From NCBI RefSeq assembly GCF_016920785.2, contig NW_024609836.1, forward strand, positions 66,133,596 to 66,197,595: a stretch of DNA of 64,000 nucleotides, written 5' to 3'. A program made the translations under genes and the position numbers. Shown here in pieces: positions 53,499 to 64,000 of this stretch. Origin of the DNA: Ixodes scapularis (lineage: Eukaryota; Arthropoda; Arachnida; Ixodida; Ixodidae). Position 1 is the stretch's first letter. Every line of letters starts with the position of its first letter. The notes below the pieces were generated by a model that did no database searches, was not told where the DNA came from, and saw only the letters and a program-made list of their open reading frames with translations.

Positions 53499-56066
53499 AT
53501 GTCTCCTATTGCTGCCTCATCTGTGGTACTCTTAGTACTTCCGTATGTGATACTTGGAAACATCATTGACAGTTCCAGAGGTATGTACAAACGCTTCCAT
53601 GTCTAGCGTTTTAATTTGTTTTTGTCTTTATTGCATTGAACGCTAGAATCGTCGCTTGAGAATTTACGAGTTGGTACCACAATCAAAAGAAATGACTACT
53701 ACTTTGAGTAGGACCCTGCAGGAAAACTTCTAAGAACTACGTAGGGTCTTCAATTGTTTACCATTTTGGCTTGGAGAGAAGTAGGAGCTGAATGGCATAA
53801 TAATCTGGGGACTAAACATTGATGCCGACAATCATACTTAATTATTTTAGTGTCGGAAATGCAGACGCCACGGAAAATTTGTGAAACGCATATTCACTAA
53901 AACAGTATTAGTGCAGTTTACAGCAGAACCCTGGGTATTAAGGATCACCTGCTGGAATTACAGCAAGGCAGATCAAAGCGAAACATTCGTGCCTCTAGCA
54001 ACGTGAGCTGGAAATATGGTAGCGGATGGAAAATGCTCGACGAGCGCATACCAAAAATGAAGGTTTAATCGGCAAACTTGTGCCAGAAACAAAAGAAAGA
54101 ACGCGCGTCGAGAAAGCGGCGTCAGCGCTCGTCTTATCAACTGCAATCGGTACCTCGCGTATTAGGCATAGAATGCTCGGAAGAGAACTAGGGCGAGACT
54201 GACCTGGCAAGATCATACTGGCCTCCTTATCTTTTACCCTCAGCGTAAAAGTGGAACTCGAATCCTCTAGAGGTGAGGAGAAGCGTTCCACCTCGGTCAT
54301 GCACGCGACAGTACGTGGCACACAAATTGAATTATTTCGAAGTAAATTATGTTTCACTGGGAACAATGTACTAGATTGGCTCAACGTAGAGAGTGAGTGA
54401 AATTCTGGATAAAGTGCTATATATAAAATGCCTCGATGTCTACAATAAGGCCTAGATATTTTTGAAGGCTCATATCTTGGCGAAATTACTCGAATACCGT
54501 TCTAGTGAAGGAGAGCAGTGGGGTTCTTCCAGGCACGATACGTATAGAAATAGTGTAATTATGTGCAATTAGAAAAAAAAAAAAAGTATTTTGAAGAAAC
54601 TTTGTACGGTAGGTGATCATTCGGGGCTGGATATTGACAGCTTCGAATTTCGAAGGGCAGAACAGGTCACGATTTTGTCTGAAAGAGATTATTGAGAGTA
54701 GTTATGTATGTAGAATATTTATTTACAAATTTATAACTAGGTTTACTTATGTTTGGCAGCTGCAGAAATAATAAAAAAATGAAAACAAACGTGATCGCGG
54801 AATATTAGAGCGTGTTGAATCATAAACTCTCAAAAACCGAATTGTTTAATTTAAAACGTGCTTTGGAATGTTAGTTTCAAGTAACGCTGATTCTTGTAAC
54901 GCAGATAATTGTAACGCCCAGTAGTGACATACAAAAGTAACCAGTATCAAAATGCGTGGAAGTGTTTGGTTTTGAACCCGACTACTTGCGGTTGTGAATC
55001 CGGTGGCGAACGAACTGGCGCTGGAAGCCCAAGAGAGAAAAGCGAGCTCGAAATGTTTTCTCAAGGCACAAGCACGATAAGGTAGTGAGCAAAAAGCAAA
55101 CGGTAAGAAAAATACGCGATAAAAAAAAAATAAGCAACGAGGCACGAAATAGCATGGTCAAAACTGGGGCATGCGACCGGAAGTGACGTAAACTTTGCAC
55201 TCCACACCCTGTCGATCGCTGGTTTTTGCAGAGCTTCCTTTTCACACATGCCACGCACGATGACGTTCGCTGTTTCGAGGCACAGAATGCGAACCACGTT
55301 CATCCGTGAAACATTACTGTAAGGTAACCAACAATACATACTGTGTTACCGCTGCCCGTGTCGCGAGAGCGCGGGAACGGGCGAATTGTTTTTACTGTTT
55401 TTATCTTAAATTCCTAAAAATTTAACTTCCGATATTTGCTTAATCTGCTAAAATCAATAATACCTCTAACACCTCTGAATCAGAGAAAGCAGACTTCATT
55501 CTTATATTTGGATTGCAGGTGACTGCGACACCCTGGACCGAAACTTGGAGTTGAAGCTAAACCAGCTTTTCAGCCTTCTTCCGAAAACTTACAGCGATAC
55601 TCAATTTGGCGGTACCAAGATTGGAAACGATCTGATTACCATAGGCAACGCTACCATCACCCACCTGAATCGACTTGAACCGTCCAGTAAATACCAAGTC
55701 TTCTGCACAAAAGACGAGAGGCGAATTATTGCAAACCTTCGTTCCGATGTCCTTGAGATTTCCTATCCCTGGAAGGTCTGCTCTGGAGACCAAGGCCGTA
55801 TTTCCACGGTGAGCCCGATGGTGGGCCTAGAAGTTGTATTTCTTGTCAGGGAGACAGACCAAGGTACAGCATTGATGGTATCGAGAGTGACGCCTTTATT
55901 ACTGGAAGGGATCTTAGTGCATTTCTTTGGTGCAGGGATGTTACCGGCCGCAATCGTTAGTATGGCTGTTAACTTATTCCCGGGACCTTTCAGGTACTAC
56001 TGGGTGATGGTCATGCCAGAGTTCGTAAAGAGAGCTCTTATGGATACCCTGGCTCAGATGCAGTAG
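53499..56066 (+). CDS. Secreted protein, possible mite group-7 allergen-like; exons 53499-53580 and 55519-56066
   Basis: Coding exon 2 begins at ATG 53499 after a splice acceptor at 53478 (TATTTATCTTACAG). It encodes a signal peptide (MSPIAASSVVLLVLPYVILG; hydrophobic core VVLLVLPYVIL, cleavage likely near residue 20). The exon ends at CCAGAG followed by GTATGTAC, phase 1. The next exon follows TTATATTTGGATTGCAG and continues in frame (GDCDTLDRN). The total is 209 aa with stop at 56064-56066. A possible N-glycosylation site, NAT, is at residue 71. Overall length, the LNRLEPSSKYQVFC stretch in the middle and the hydrophobic C-terminal third ending in FVKRALMDTL weakly resemble group-7 mite allergens, which have a BPI/JHBP-like lipid-binding fold. 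A tick-specific secreted family is the alternative. An in-frame upstream ATG at 53415 lies in the intron under this model and is not chosen. Confidence 0.68.
53581..55518 (+). other. Intron 2 of the secreted-protein gene
   Basis: The 1938-bp intron has a canonical GTATGT donor and TTGCAG acceptor. The minus ORFs inside (up to 129 aa) show no recognisable domain. No transposon was recognised. Confidence 0.6.
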
Positions 56067-56350
56067 GTTCTCATTGTAAGCCACCGAGAGGAGAAATATA
56101 GATATATGTTGCAAATTCTAAGATTAGTGGAAGTTTGGAAAGTTGTACGTACTCTCGCGAAACAGAGATTCCTATGTTGTATTCAAGGCTGTTCTCTCAT
56201 AAGGGGTAATTTCTTTTGTAATTGTTGGCGCGTGGATAAAGGCGTCATATATTAGAAGTTTTATACCCGGCTATGCAGCACGTGTCAAAATATGTTTATT
56301 GAAACACTGGTTTTTTTGTCAAAATAAATTGATTTTTTTGCTACAAGATT
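56067..56350 (+). terminator. 3' UTR and polyadenylation signal
   Basis: The signal AATAAA lies at 56323-56328 (TCAAAATAAATTG), about 260 bp after the stop and followed by a T-rich stretch. This fits cleavage near 56345. Confidence 0.6.
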
Positions 56351-57725
56351 TTGTCGCAGTGAGTTAATATACAATACTAAATATCTGATACACTACGACG
56401 AGGAATGTGTGGATTATTTGGAGAACATTGTTGTTCGAAATACTGCACAAAATCAGTAACATATTTTCTGCTTTTAGTGAAGCAAGAGACATTGTCTGAG
56501 TAAAAGAAAGGCCGGACTTAATTGGTACCACGGTCATCAAATGGGCAAATACACATTTAGAAAAATGTAATTATCGTTTTCCAAATTTACAAAATGGCCT
56601 GTGACCGCGGGCGCAGGTTTACGTAGTTTGTTTTACAGTCCGCCACCACTCATTGTCACCGAACTGATCGCTCCTGCCGCATCTAACCCTCCAAGGCCAT
56701 CAGCTGGTGCGTGCTACGTGCAGGACAGAGCTCGCCCTTTTTACATTCATGCTACACCCACGCGTAAACGCGAGCACGCCAGAACAAACCTGTCTTCTTA
56801 TAACAGGGTCTCCACAACTACAACTACGTTTTCTTACGCGTCGAAGGTGCCCGTTGTCTCCGACGCAAGCTGGCGTGCGTCGGGACACGCACTCCCAATC
56901 AGCCGCCTGAATATACTTTCGTGTAAGCCATAGAAACCTGCTCCTCGACCACGAGCAACAGTGTTAAGACCGTGCGTTGAGGCGACTCCAGCTCCAAAGA
57001 AGGGGCTATGCGGGAATGGCGATATTCACTGAAGAAGAAGATACAGCGTGAAATCAAACATACATTCAGTTGAGCTCGAGAATCGGGGCTGGTGGTAGTC
57101 CATTCTCCTGCAGCCGCTCCGTTTGTTTGCTTAGTGAAAGTATTGATGCCAAAACGTGCCACAATAAACTTCATAAAAAACGGTTCATAAAGGTGCGTTG
57201 GATTTCGATGATTCCGGTGAGGTTTGTGCTTGGTTTATACATATTTATAAATCTACAATTGCGTTGTACATCCAAGCTGACACCATGTGAAAGGGAGGAT
57301 AACTTTAACCTGTGTTTGCTACACAGGAGAGGCAAAAGATAAAGAAGCGCATCTCGGTGTATGGATAAAAACGTATTACTTGCGGAGGGTGGAACACAAA
57401 GCAAGGACGAACTCGAACCTTAACCGTAACACGATTTTAAATTCTTTTAGGAGTTATAATGCTTGTCGATCACCATAACCGTAACGAAAGTAATATATTT
57501 CATTTTATTTTATTTATTCCACCTCGTAAGACTTCCCTCGCTTTTACCCGCCTCGGATATAAAAAAAAGGTGGTTTAACAGCAGGTAGTCATTTATTATC
57601 TGTTATCGCCGACGCCCAGATCCAGAAAGCCTCACGCATACTTCGGCGCGGGCAATTTATCTGTAGTGGAGCACCGCTCTCGTAGCCGATAACGCTTCGC
57701 AACCCTCGAGGTTGGAATCACGAGA
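56351..57725. other. Intergenic, no gene supported
   Basis: A GC-richer patch at 56.6-57.0 kb holds overlapping ORFs on both strands with no domain. An imperfect palindrome surrounds CGACGCAAGCTGGCGTGCGTCG at 56.86 kb. Confidence 0.35.
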
Positions 57726-57730
57726 TACGC

Positions 57731-57828
57731 ACTTACAAGAACTATCAATGGGTTTCAATTGAGTTTCTCATGTATTTTAGCAGAATACGTCAGAACCTCA
57801 ATTGAAACATATTGATGATTAGTGTAAG
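57731..57828. repeat. Small foldback MITE, about 98 bp
   Basis: CACTTACAAGAACTATCAAT then GGGTTTCAATTGAG mirrors CTCAATTGAAACATATTGAT then GATTAGTGTAAG. It is too short to code. Confidence 0.6.
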
Positions 57829-58346
57829 GGCGATTTAACATGTGGGCAACCTAGTTGAACACTGTGGATCACAATGTTGCCCGCGATCTTAAGAACCCTT
57901 TAGAGGCATTACATCCCCATTTGTCATTACCATGACCTGAGCAAGAACCGGTAAAAATTAACCTATACCAGATACGGTAAATGGGTTAGGCACAGTTTTA
58001 CTAATACGAAATGAAAACCTGGGTGGGACCTTGAGCTGCAACGGAGGCGCTTTGATCCCGCCATTAATTTCCGGTAATCAGGTTTCCGTTCTATAGAGGG
58101 TCAATTTAAACTAGGTCTGGGCATCGATTACAATGTTTAACCCAACTAAACGGAAGCCCTTAATCGATTAATTGAACGATTAATATGTTTTTTTCATTCC
58201 CATCTGTAATAGGTAAAGAAAAACACAAAAAATGTTTACTTCGCTGAAATTGTGACAATGGCGCAATGTACCATTTCAGACTTTAAATCTGACTTGATGC
58301 GTAGGTGAGAACCGTCAAAAGTCACCCAGACTCACAAATGATTAAT

Positions 58347-58468
58347 TCAGCCGTAGAGGCAAAGAAGTTCGTTGACATTCTCCGAAAATAGCAAGCTTTT
58401 TTGTTTGTTCACAGTAGTCTCGGCTTCGCTAAAAACACACTCACACAGCATCAAATTCGCTGGGACAC
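58347..58468 (-). pseudogene. hAT transposase dimerisation domain remnant
   Basis: The minus frame reads VPANLMLCECVFSEAETTV then NKQKSLLFSENVNELLCLYG. This corresponds to the hAT C-terminal block VPA.S..CER.FS.AG..V...RS.L..ENV..L..L. The conserved ER is C, and the upstream catalytic part is gone. Confidence 0.75.
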
Positions 58469-58817
58469 GTATAAACTTCTCCACTTGTTAAGAATTACAG
58501 TCTCGCCCTTACAGTTTTCTTTAGGTTAAAATTCCTCCTAAAGTTTGCCTTCCTACATGCGTGCTCGTCCACATGTGCGTGGTGAAAGCGTTGAGTTTTA
58601 CAGCGGAGCTGTTAAGGGCTAGGTTCCCCAGGATCGTGTCCGGCACCAAACAAATGTCAACACAAACCTACACAAACCTCTGAAGAGCTACCGCCATCTA
58701 TAAGCAATGGAGGTAACCAGACAACCAGTCTGGTTGCCGCCGTCGCTCATAGATGACGGCAATCTTTCTAGGTATTATAGAAGAATGGATAGTTGGGCGA
58801 GCTGGTGGTACTTCATG

Positions 58818-58928
58818 GTAGGAAACAGCGCGAAAAACAGACGAGGACGAAGAAGAGGCACACGTGACGAGCGCAGCTCTCGTCACGTGTGTTCTTCGTC
58901 CTCGTCTGTTCTGCGCGCTGTTTCCTAC
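58818..58928. repeat. 111-bp palindrome with CACGTG at its core
   Basis: GTAGGAAACAGCGCG, ACGAGGACGAAGAA and CACACGTGACGAG are mirrored on the right side. The preceding TTGGGCGAGCTGGTGGTACT then TCATG matches the inverse of 6.76-6.78 kb. It looks like a Penelope-like terminal repeat common in ticks. Confidence 0.72.
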
Positions 58929-58952
58929 GCTCTTATCGGCTTCGGTTGGGAC

Positions 58953-59289
58953 CAACGTTACTAGAACCCCTCAGTTGGGAAACTACCATACAGCCTGCTT
59001 TAAAAGAGTGGCTCCGATCCCTACTCGAGAACCCAGCTAATGGCGATCGCAACTCCGCCATTTCTCCCGCAGCGTCAACTCCGGGGACTGCACGGCTGCA
59101 CGTCGAGTCGGGCAAGGGCCGGTGGTGCCATCTCCCAGGGCCATCTCGCAGTAGCTATGTATAGCGATATCCATGTTTCAACTCGTCTCTGAAGGGTGGC
59201 GCTATTATCGTATTTAGCTCGGTCTTAATGGACGCCAGCGGGCCAAGTTTCAAGGCTGAGTTTCCCAACTGAGGGTTTTAGTAACGTTG
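58953..59289. mobile_element. 337-bp hAT-like MITE nested in the hAT element
   Basis: The ends CAACGTTACTAGAACCC and, read inwards, CAACGTTACTAAAACCC are followed by TCAGTTGGGAAACT on both sides. An exact 8-bp duplication GTTGGGAC lies at 58945-58952 and 59290-59297. The ORF inside is incidental. Confidence 0.82.
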
Positions 59290-59546
59290 GTTGGGACTCA
59301 CGATGGGTCGGCCGCGTGCCCTTTTCTTCGGGGAAAGAAATCCGGATGCGGAAGGAGCGGTGATGTACACAGCAACAGCTCCGCTGCTCTTCCTTCTTCA
59401 CCAGAGTGGAAAGGCTGAAAGTTCTTTGTACTTTTCGTTTGTTTGTCAAAATGTAGCCGATTAGCCGGCTAAAAAGTAGTCGCGATTAAAGCATTAATTA
59501 ATTAATCTGTAGATTATTCGATCTAGTGCCCAACCCTAATTTTAAC

Positions 59547-62500
59547 TATCACAATAGTCGGCAACCAAGCTTCGGGATAATTCGTAATTAATACAATAGG
59601 TTCTATTGCGTCAATCGTGTACTATGACTATTTTGTTTACAACTTCCTTCAGCGTATGGTCTTAGACATTATACGTTCTTATAATCTTGAGGTGTTAGGT
59701 CAATTAGGTTAAGCTTACGTCCTCCCAACTACCAACGTTTTCTACGTGAAATATAAATGATCATATAAATGAATCTTCCTGCAGGTCTCATCTATAAGAA
59801 ATCTGGCTTTAAATCTCAATTTAAAATGAGCAACACCTCAGGAATAAGTTTTAAAGCTATAAAGCCTATCGTTATTTTCCAAATATATTTTGTGGTTAAC
59901 TATCAGATATGACTAAGCTCCTTTTCAAGTGTAAAATAATGTTGCGTTTTTAGTATTCACAGCATGTTATTTGCACGTTCAACCTGTGAGACGGGATGAC
60001 AACAGTCAAACTAGTTTGTGTGATTGAAATACATTGAAGAGATAGGAACACAAATACGCAACGAACAATTAAAAAAAAAACAGTAGTCGGCCCGTTTTTT
60101 TTTTCTCCTTTGTTTCTTAGCGCATTTATTCTTTTCAGTTAAACTAGTGAGAATAACTAGCGCCGCGCAACCTACCTGAGATTACGTAAGGCTGTTGTCG
60201 AAGGAGGGGCCGGTTGCATGCTACATTTGAGTCTTTTTTAGTTTAGCCTGGTAAAAATAGAAACTACGGGTTCTGTGAGCTGCACCGGAATGAAGCAGAT
60301 CGCAACACACCGCAGGAGGGAACTCCTCCGGGGTGTTGTTCTCTGTCTCGCTCCCATTTTCTTATGCTCTCACACGGGGTTATACCTTTAGGCATAAAAA
60401 AAGTGAACACGAGACCCGCATGTACCACGAGCTCGAGCTGCTATCTCGGCTGTAGTCGGAGGACCCTAGTCGGAATAATGAATATCGGCCTTGAGAACTT
60501 CTCAAAGCTTCGATGATGAGGAATGCCAATTGCAGAGCCACATGCAGACTTTTGTCTGTCTCAATTGCTTTACTCGAGGCACTGCAGTTGAATTACTTCT
60601 GGAAATAATTTATGTCTTGCAGATACTTTTGATCGTGAGTATTTGCTACTCAATCTTAATTCTATTTCTCGGTATCGGTACACAATATCTAAGATACATT
60701 TTTAGATATATTTGAAAAAAATTTCGGCAGAATATATTACGGGATTAGTAACCTGCACACTCCAGCAGCGCAAAGTTGAACGGATCTCAAACTTGAAGCG
60801 GAATTGACCGAAGAATGAACAAGAAACAAACGCAGTACCGAAGATCCAAACTCAAAATGCAAATAAAACAATAAATTGAAGAAAATGAGAAAACGACAAA
60901 AAAAATACTCAGTTTTTCTTTTGAATTATCTTTTATGTTCGACCTTGCTGCGGAAAGCATCGCGAGAGCCCGGCCCTTTCATTAGAATAGCGATTGCAGG
61001 ATGATTGGGAACAAGCTGCGAGCACAATGAGCTCTTGAAACAAAAGCACTCAGTCCTCCCAAAGTTGTACGCCTTTTTGAAGTGGTTGGTAGAGTTTAGA
61101 ATGAAGGAAGGATACAAAAATCGATAACGGCGCGAAATACAGTAGTGCATCTTTGTGTCCATCTGTGCCTCTTTTAGAGCTTGGCCATTTTTGAACGCGA
61201 CGGTTGGGGTACCGGTCTTGCATAAGGTGCGGCATCTCCTCCATCCATGTTATTCAGTCCTTATTTGGCGCATAATATAAACCTTGATTAAAGTCCACAG
61301 AGAATATAGTGACTAGCGGCGCTTGGTAAAGCGTCGCGTCAGAAGCGAACTTCATAAAACCACATAGGAAGTGATCATTAGCGAAGTCACTATAGGTAGA
61401 GTTTCCACTGTTTGCTCATTTTCCTTAAATATATTTTAGCAAGCAGAAGTGACGCATAATCCATCTACTGGAGCTGCATAATATAGCAGAGTGATTTTAT
61501 TTTGTTTGCTTCTGTTGCTTGGAAATGAAACCTTCTAGTATCGCAGGACTCGATAAAAATTAGGGAATGCGGAATTATCTTCGGAAGTAATTGAATTACA
61601 TTTGCGAAGGATTCGTACTCTACTCAAGACATTTTGCCAGGAATGTAACTTGAGTAGTATTCTAAATACTTTACGAAGCGGGTACTTGGTAACTTAGCTT
61701 AAGTACTATTTTTCGAGTATCTTGATTAACACTGTTCACACCTAACCTCATGCACAAATATACGGAGTCGACGCCGTCCCCATGTCAGAGCAACGGAGAG
61801 CTAATAAAATAAAAGAGCGTCTAGCCATAGCGTCCGAGGGTCAGAAGGTCTTTTTAAAGAATTTATAGAGCAACTGCTGAGCGACCATGTACAAGAATAG
61901 CGTTGTCGATACGTTGAAGGTTATCAGGTTCCTATGGTACTTGAAAGTTTATGCGCCAAACCATACAACTGATGTTACTCTTTTACCAAGAACTATAAAT
62001 GACGAAGGACATCAACAGAAACAACACATTGTTCATTTGACTGTTTACAAGAGCAGCGGCGCAACTTTTAACATTTTATACCATGTGTAGCGCGTTCTTA
62101 TATAAAATAGGACCATAAGACATTACAAATAAATCTACAATACAAGAGCCTAGGCGTCGAAAATATGTGAGACACCTTTGAGAAGAGTACAGGCGACCAC
62201 ATTTTCACATATTTGTAGCTCTTAGTCGCCCTGAACCATTTAGGCTCGCCGTCTTATTCTTACTATTAGGGCTACTTGATACCATTTATTAGAAAATAAA
62301 AGTAATGCCCTGATTAAAAATGTTATTGAGAGGAAAGACTGTTTAAAAATAAAAAAAACATTATTCTTGGTGCACGGCGATATTCTAATACGCCTATTTA
62401 TTGCTCTCTGTTTGACAATTACTGTTTTAAGGAACGCCTAATTAGTAATTGAAATATAAACAACACGGCCTGGAGTTGAGCCGGTTGGTTTGACATGCTT

Positions 62501-62940
62501 TCTTGAATACATACTGCTGGTATTCAAGGAAGCACAAACAACACAGCGAAAAAGCAACAAAATATTTACATGAGTCTAGCAGCCTTCCTGACCGTAGGCG
62601 AACACCCCTTATGTTCGGTTCGAGATCTCACCAGATTTAAAAAATTACCGCATCTCCAGGTGGTGAATTATTTTAATTTGGGCGAAGCTCTGGTGGGTGC
62701 TGATGACACTGATTTTATTGTTCATTGGTATAGTGCTGATGGTGCTGATTGTTTTTATTGCTCATAGGTAGCGCTAAGTTCCGGGTTGCGTTTCGACTTC
62801 ATTATCCCTGCTTTATGGCTGGTGAAATGCAGAGCCAGTGGTTCTTCTAGCGGGTCAGCTTGCAATCGCTAGAAGCCGTGGGATCGGATCTCCACCGCTT
62901 AAGTCAACGGTCCACGTCAGAAAAAGAATGTGTGGTATGG
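59547..62940. other. Intergenic, no gene recognised
   Basis: Mostly AT-rich sequence with small ORFs only (up to 78 aa). At 62.69-62.77 kb a ~37-bp unit (GTGCTGATG.....GATT.TATTG.TCAT.GGTA) occurs twice. No element ends were recognised. Confidence 0.35.
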
Positions 62941-62949
62941 AACGTTGCT

Positions 62950-63105
62950 ATGTACGCATTTGAGCATTTGACCGCAGCGCACTCTCGTCTATAAACGTTG
63001 AGCCAATGCATGCAAAGTTCAACGCGATTATATACGCATTTGACCGCAGCGCTCTCTCCTGTATAGATGTTGAGCGGCTACATGCAACGTTTCATCCATG
63101 ACAGA
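62950..63105. repeat. Imperfect tandem duplication, about 80-bp unit
   Basis: TACGCATTTGA.CGCAGCGC, CTCTC..GTATA.A.GTTGAGC and TGCA.CGTT-like blocks recur once about 80 bp downstream. The duplication lies just upstream of the tRNA-Ser sequence. Confidence 0.65.
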
Positions 63106-63150
63106 AACCCTAGCTCTTGAGTTACTACCACAGAGCCCCCTGCACGTCCC

Positions 63151-63232
63151 GCAGTCGTGGCCCAGTGGTTAAGGCGATGGACTAGAAATCCATTCGGGTC
63201 TCCCCGCACAGGTTCAAATTCTGTCGACTGCG
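63151..63232 (+). tRNA. tRNA-Ser (anticodon AGA), or a tRNA-derived repeat head
   Basis: The 7-bp acceptor stem GCAGTCG / CGACTGC is perfect. The anticodon stem ATGGA / TCCAT has loop CTAGAAA, giving anticodon AGA (63184-63186). A long variable arm and a T loop TTCAAAT are present. The A box (TGGCCCAGTGG) and B box (GGTTCAAATTC) are near consensus. TTTT at 63239-63242 could end transcription. Changes from the usual tRNA-Ser (CCC for CCG in the D arm, TTCAAAT for TTCGAAT, a G-T pair in the T stem) leave open a decayed copy or SINE head. A GC-rich (GGAC)n stretch follows at 63.27-63.30 kb. Confidence 0.7.
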
Positions 63233-63640
63233 CAAACATTTTGTTCTCTTTATGTGAGCACGGACGCCGGCCGGCCGGACGGACGGACGGATGGACAAGG
63301 CTAGACCCTAAGGAGCGTCGCCCCTAACAATAATATAATCGAGCTAGTGTTGTGAAATAGCGAATGCAACATGCGCATCTCCGTATTTAGAAGGAACGAT
63401 ATCCTCCATTGCGTTTAAAATAATGAGTATTAACAATATACATCTGTGTACATCGCACACAGCGCGGCATTGAAGAGCTTCAAACTATACCACTTAAGTG
63501 GAACACTAATCAGCACTTTTCATTCTACAACAAAATTCAATTAGTACTTCCAATTTCACAAAAAAAAAAAACACGGCCGATTGTGTTTTTTTTTGTATTA
63601 GCAGTGCCTCGCTATGTGTAGTACAAACTTCTAGTCGCAG
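63233..63640. other. Intergenic between the tRNA and the edge promoter
   Basis: (CGGA)n-like microsatellite at 63270-63293, then GGAGCGTCGCCCCTAA, which recurs in tick repeats as I remember them. The rest is AT-rich. Confidence 0.35.
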
Positions 63641-63858
63641 TGCGCCCGGTAGCGATTACGTTTGGAGAACGGATGTTGAGTTCGGGTGTTGGAGTTACAA
63701 CAAGACATTGGCTTTTGAGTAGTACATGCGTTTCCAGATATGCCGCCGCATGGGACAGGGTGCATGACCTGTATTATAAGATTGCCGCAAAGGCTCGTAC
63801 CTAAATACGTTGATAAGAAGAACACTCCATTTGATATTTCCTGTTGTGTGTCGTCCAC

Positions 63859-63866
63859 TATAAAGG
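63859..63866 (+). promoter_or_regulatory. TATA box of a second, paralogous gene (off window)
   Basis: TATAAAGG lies in sequence alignable with the 52025 promoter: ACTATAAA, then GAGGCGACGCGTCTTCTGG (against GAGGCGGCGCGTCTTCTGG), then AAGTTGC. The gene body would lie beyond the window. Confidence 0.55.
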
Positions 63867-63888
63867 AATCAGGAGGCGACGCGTCTTC

Positions 63889-63951
63889 TGGAAGTTGCTA
63901 ATGTAGTTGCAATCGCCTGCATCCAAGAAGAAGCGTTTTTCAGCAGAGCTG
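63889..63951 (+). other. Non-coding exon 1 of the paralogous gene (predicted)
   Basis: Aligns with 52055-52118. The donor is CTG followed by GTGATAG, weaker than GATCAG followed by GTGAGAA in the first gene, so the exon end is less certain. Confidence 0.4.
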
Positions 63952-64000
63952 GTGATAGCGTTTCAATTCATACATACTGTAAAAAAAAAAAACATTTTGC

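Larger units (their letters stand above)
58112..59538 (-). mobile_element. hAT element, 1427 bp, with nested insertions
   Basis: Ends TAGGTCTGGGCA and, read inwards, TAGGGTTGGGCA. Flanking 8-mers ATTTAAAC (58104-58111) and ATTTTAAC (59539-59546) match at 7 of 8. Subterminal ATCGATTA / TTAATCGA motifs are present at both ends. A transposase C-terminus lies inside on the minus strand, and two later repeats are inserted (58818-58928 and 58953-59289). Confidence 0.75.

Noticed and set aside
53415..53606. Upstream ATG extending the secreted protein by 28 residues
   Set aside because: A splice acceptor at 53478 and a signal peptide starting at 53499 make the downstream start more likely. The extension would hide the signal peptide.

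Overview
The window looks like nuclear DNA from an arthropod, most likely a hard tick. The support is eukaryotic gene structure (GT-AG introns, TATA box, AATAAA signals), AT-rich intergenic DNA, and many decayed transposons of animal type (hAT, Tc1/mariner-like, MULE-like, Penelope-like, non-LTR). Several foldback repeats also resemble families I associate with ixodid genomes; that last point is recognition, not a search. Nothing prokaryotic is present: no operons, CRISPR or IS elements.

The best-supported host gene is on the + strand at about 52.0-56.35 kb. It has a TATA box, a non-coding first exon, a signal-peptide exon and a large last exon, and encodes a secreted protein of about 209 aa that weakly resembles mite group-7 allergens (BPI/JHBP-like fold). 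About 11.8 kb downstream, at the right edge, a diverged copy of the same promoter and non-coding exon appears, so the locus is probably a tandem family. A tRNA-Ser(AGA) gene or tRNA-derived repeat head lies at 63.15 kb. Several isolated exon-like segments with good splice sites suggest further genes or gene remnants, but I could not assign them to families (for example 34.63 kb, 27.1 and 25.9 kb, 41.1 kb, 19.8 kb, 4.0-4.3 kb).

Most of the rest is mobile-element debris, often nested. 0-7 kb: end of a hAT transposase; two head-to-head Penelope-like fragments, one split by a 946-bp DNA transposon; a Tc1/mariner-like MITE. 10-17 kb: a hAT element with an exact 8-bp target duplication, next to a two-exon MULE-like gene (zinc fingers, then transposase with SWIM finger) whose splice phases still match. 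20-27 kb: foldback elements and a striking array of CACGTG and TGACGTCA palindromes centred on 24,180. 27.9-29.2 kb: a 5'-truncated LINE. 31.3-32.3 kb: a ZMYM1/hAT-like transposase pseudogene. 34-46 kb: MITEs, a tRNA-like SINE with a minisatellite tail, and a ~72-bp minisatellite with 144-bp higher-order structure. 57-60 kb: a hAT element containing further insertions.

ORFs of 60-180 aa outside these features look like chance ORFs in repeat or GC-rich DNA. Gene functions were judged by eye from motifs, so family names are provisional.
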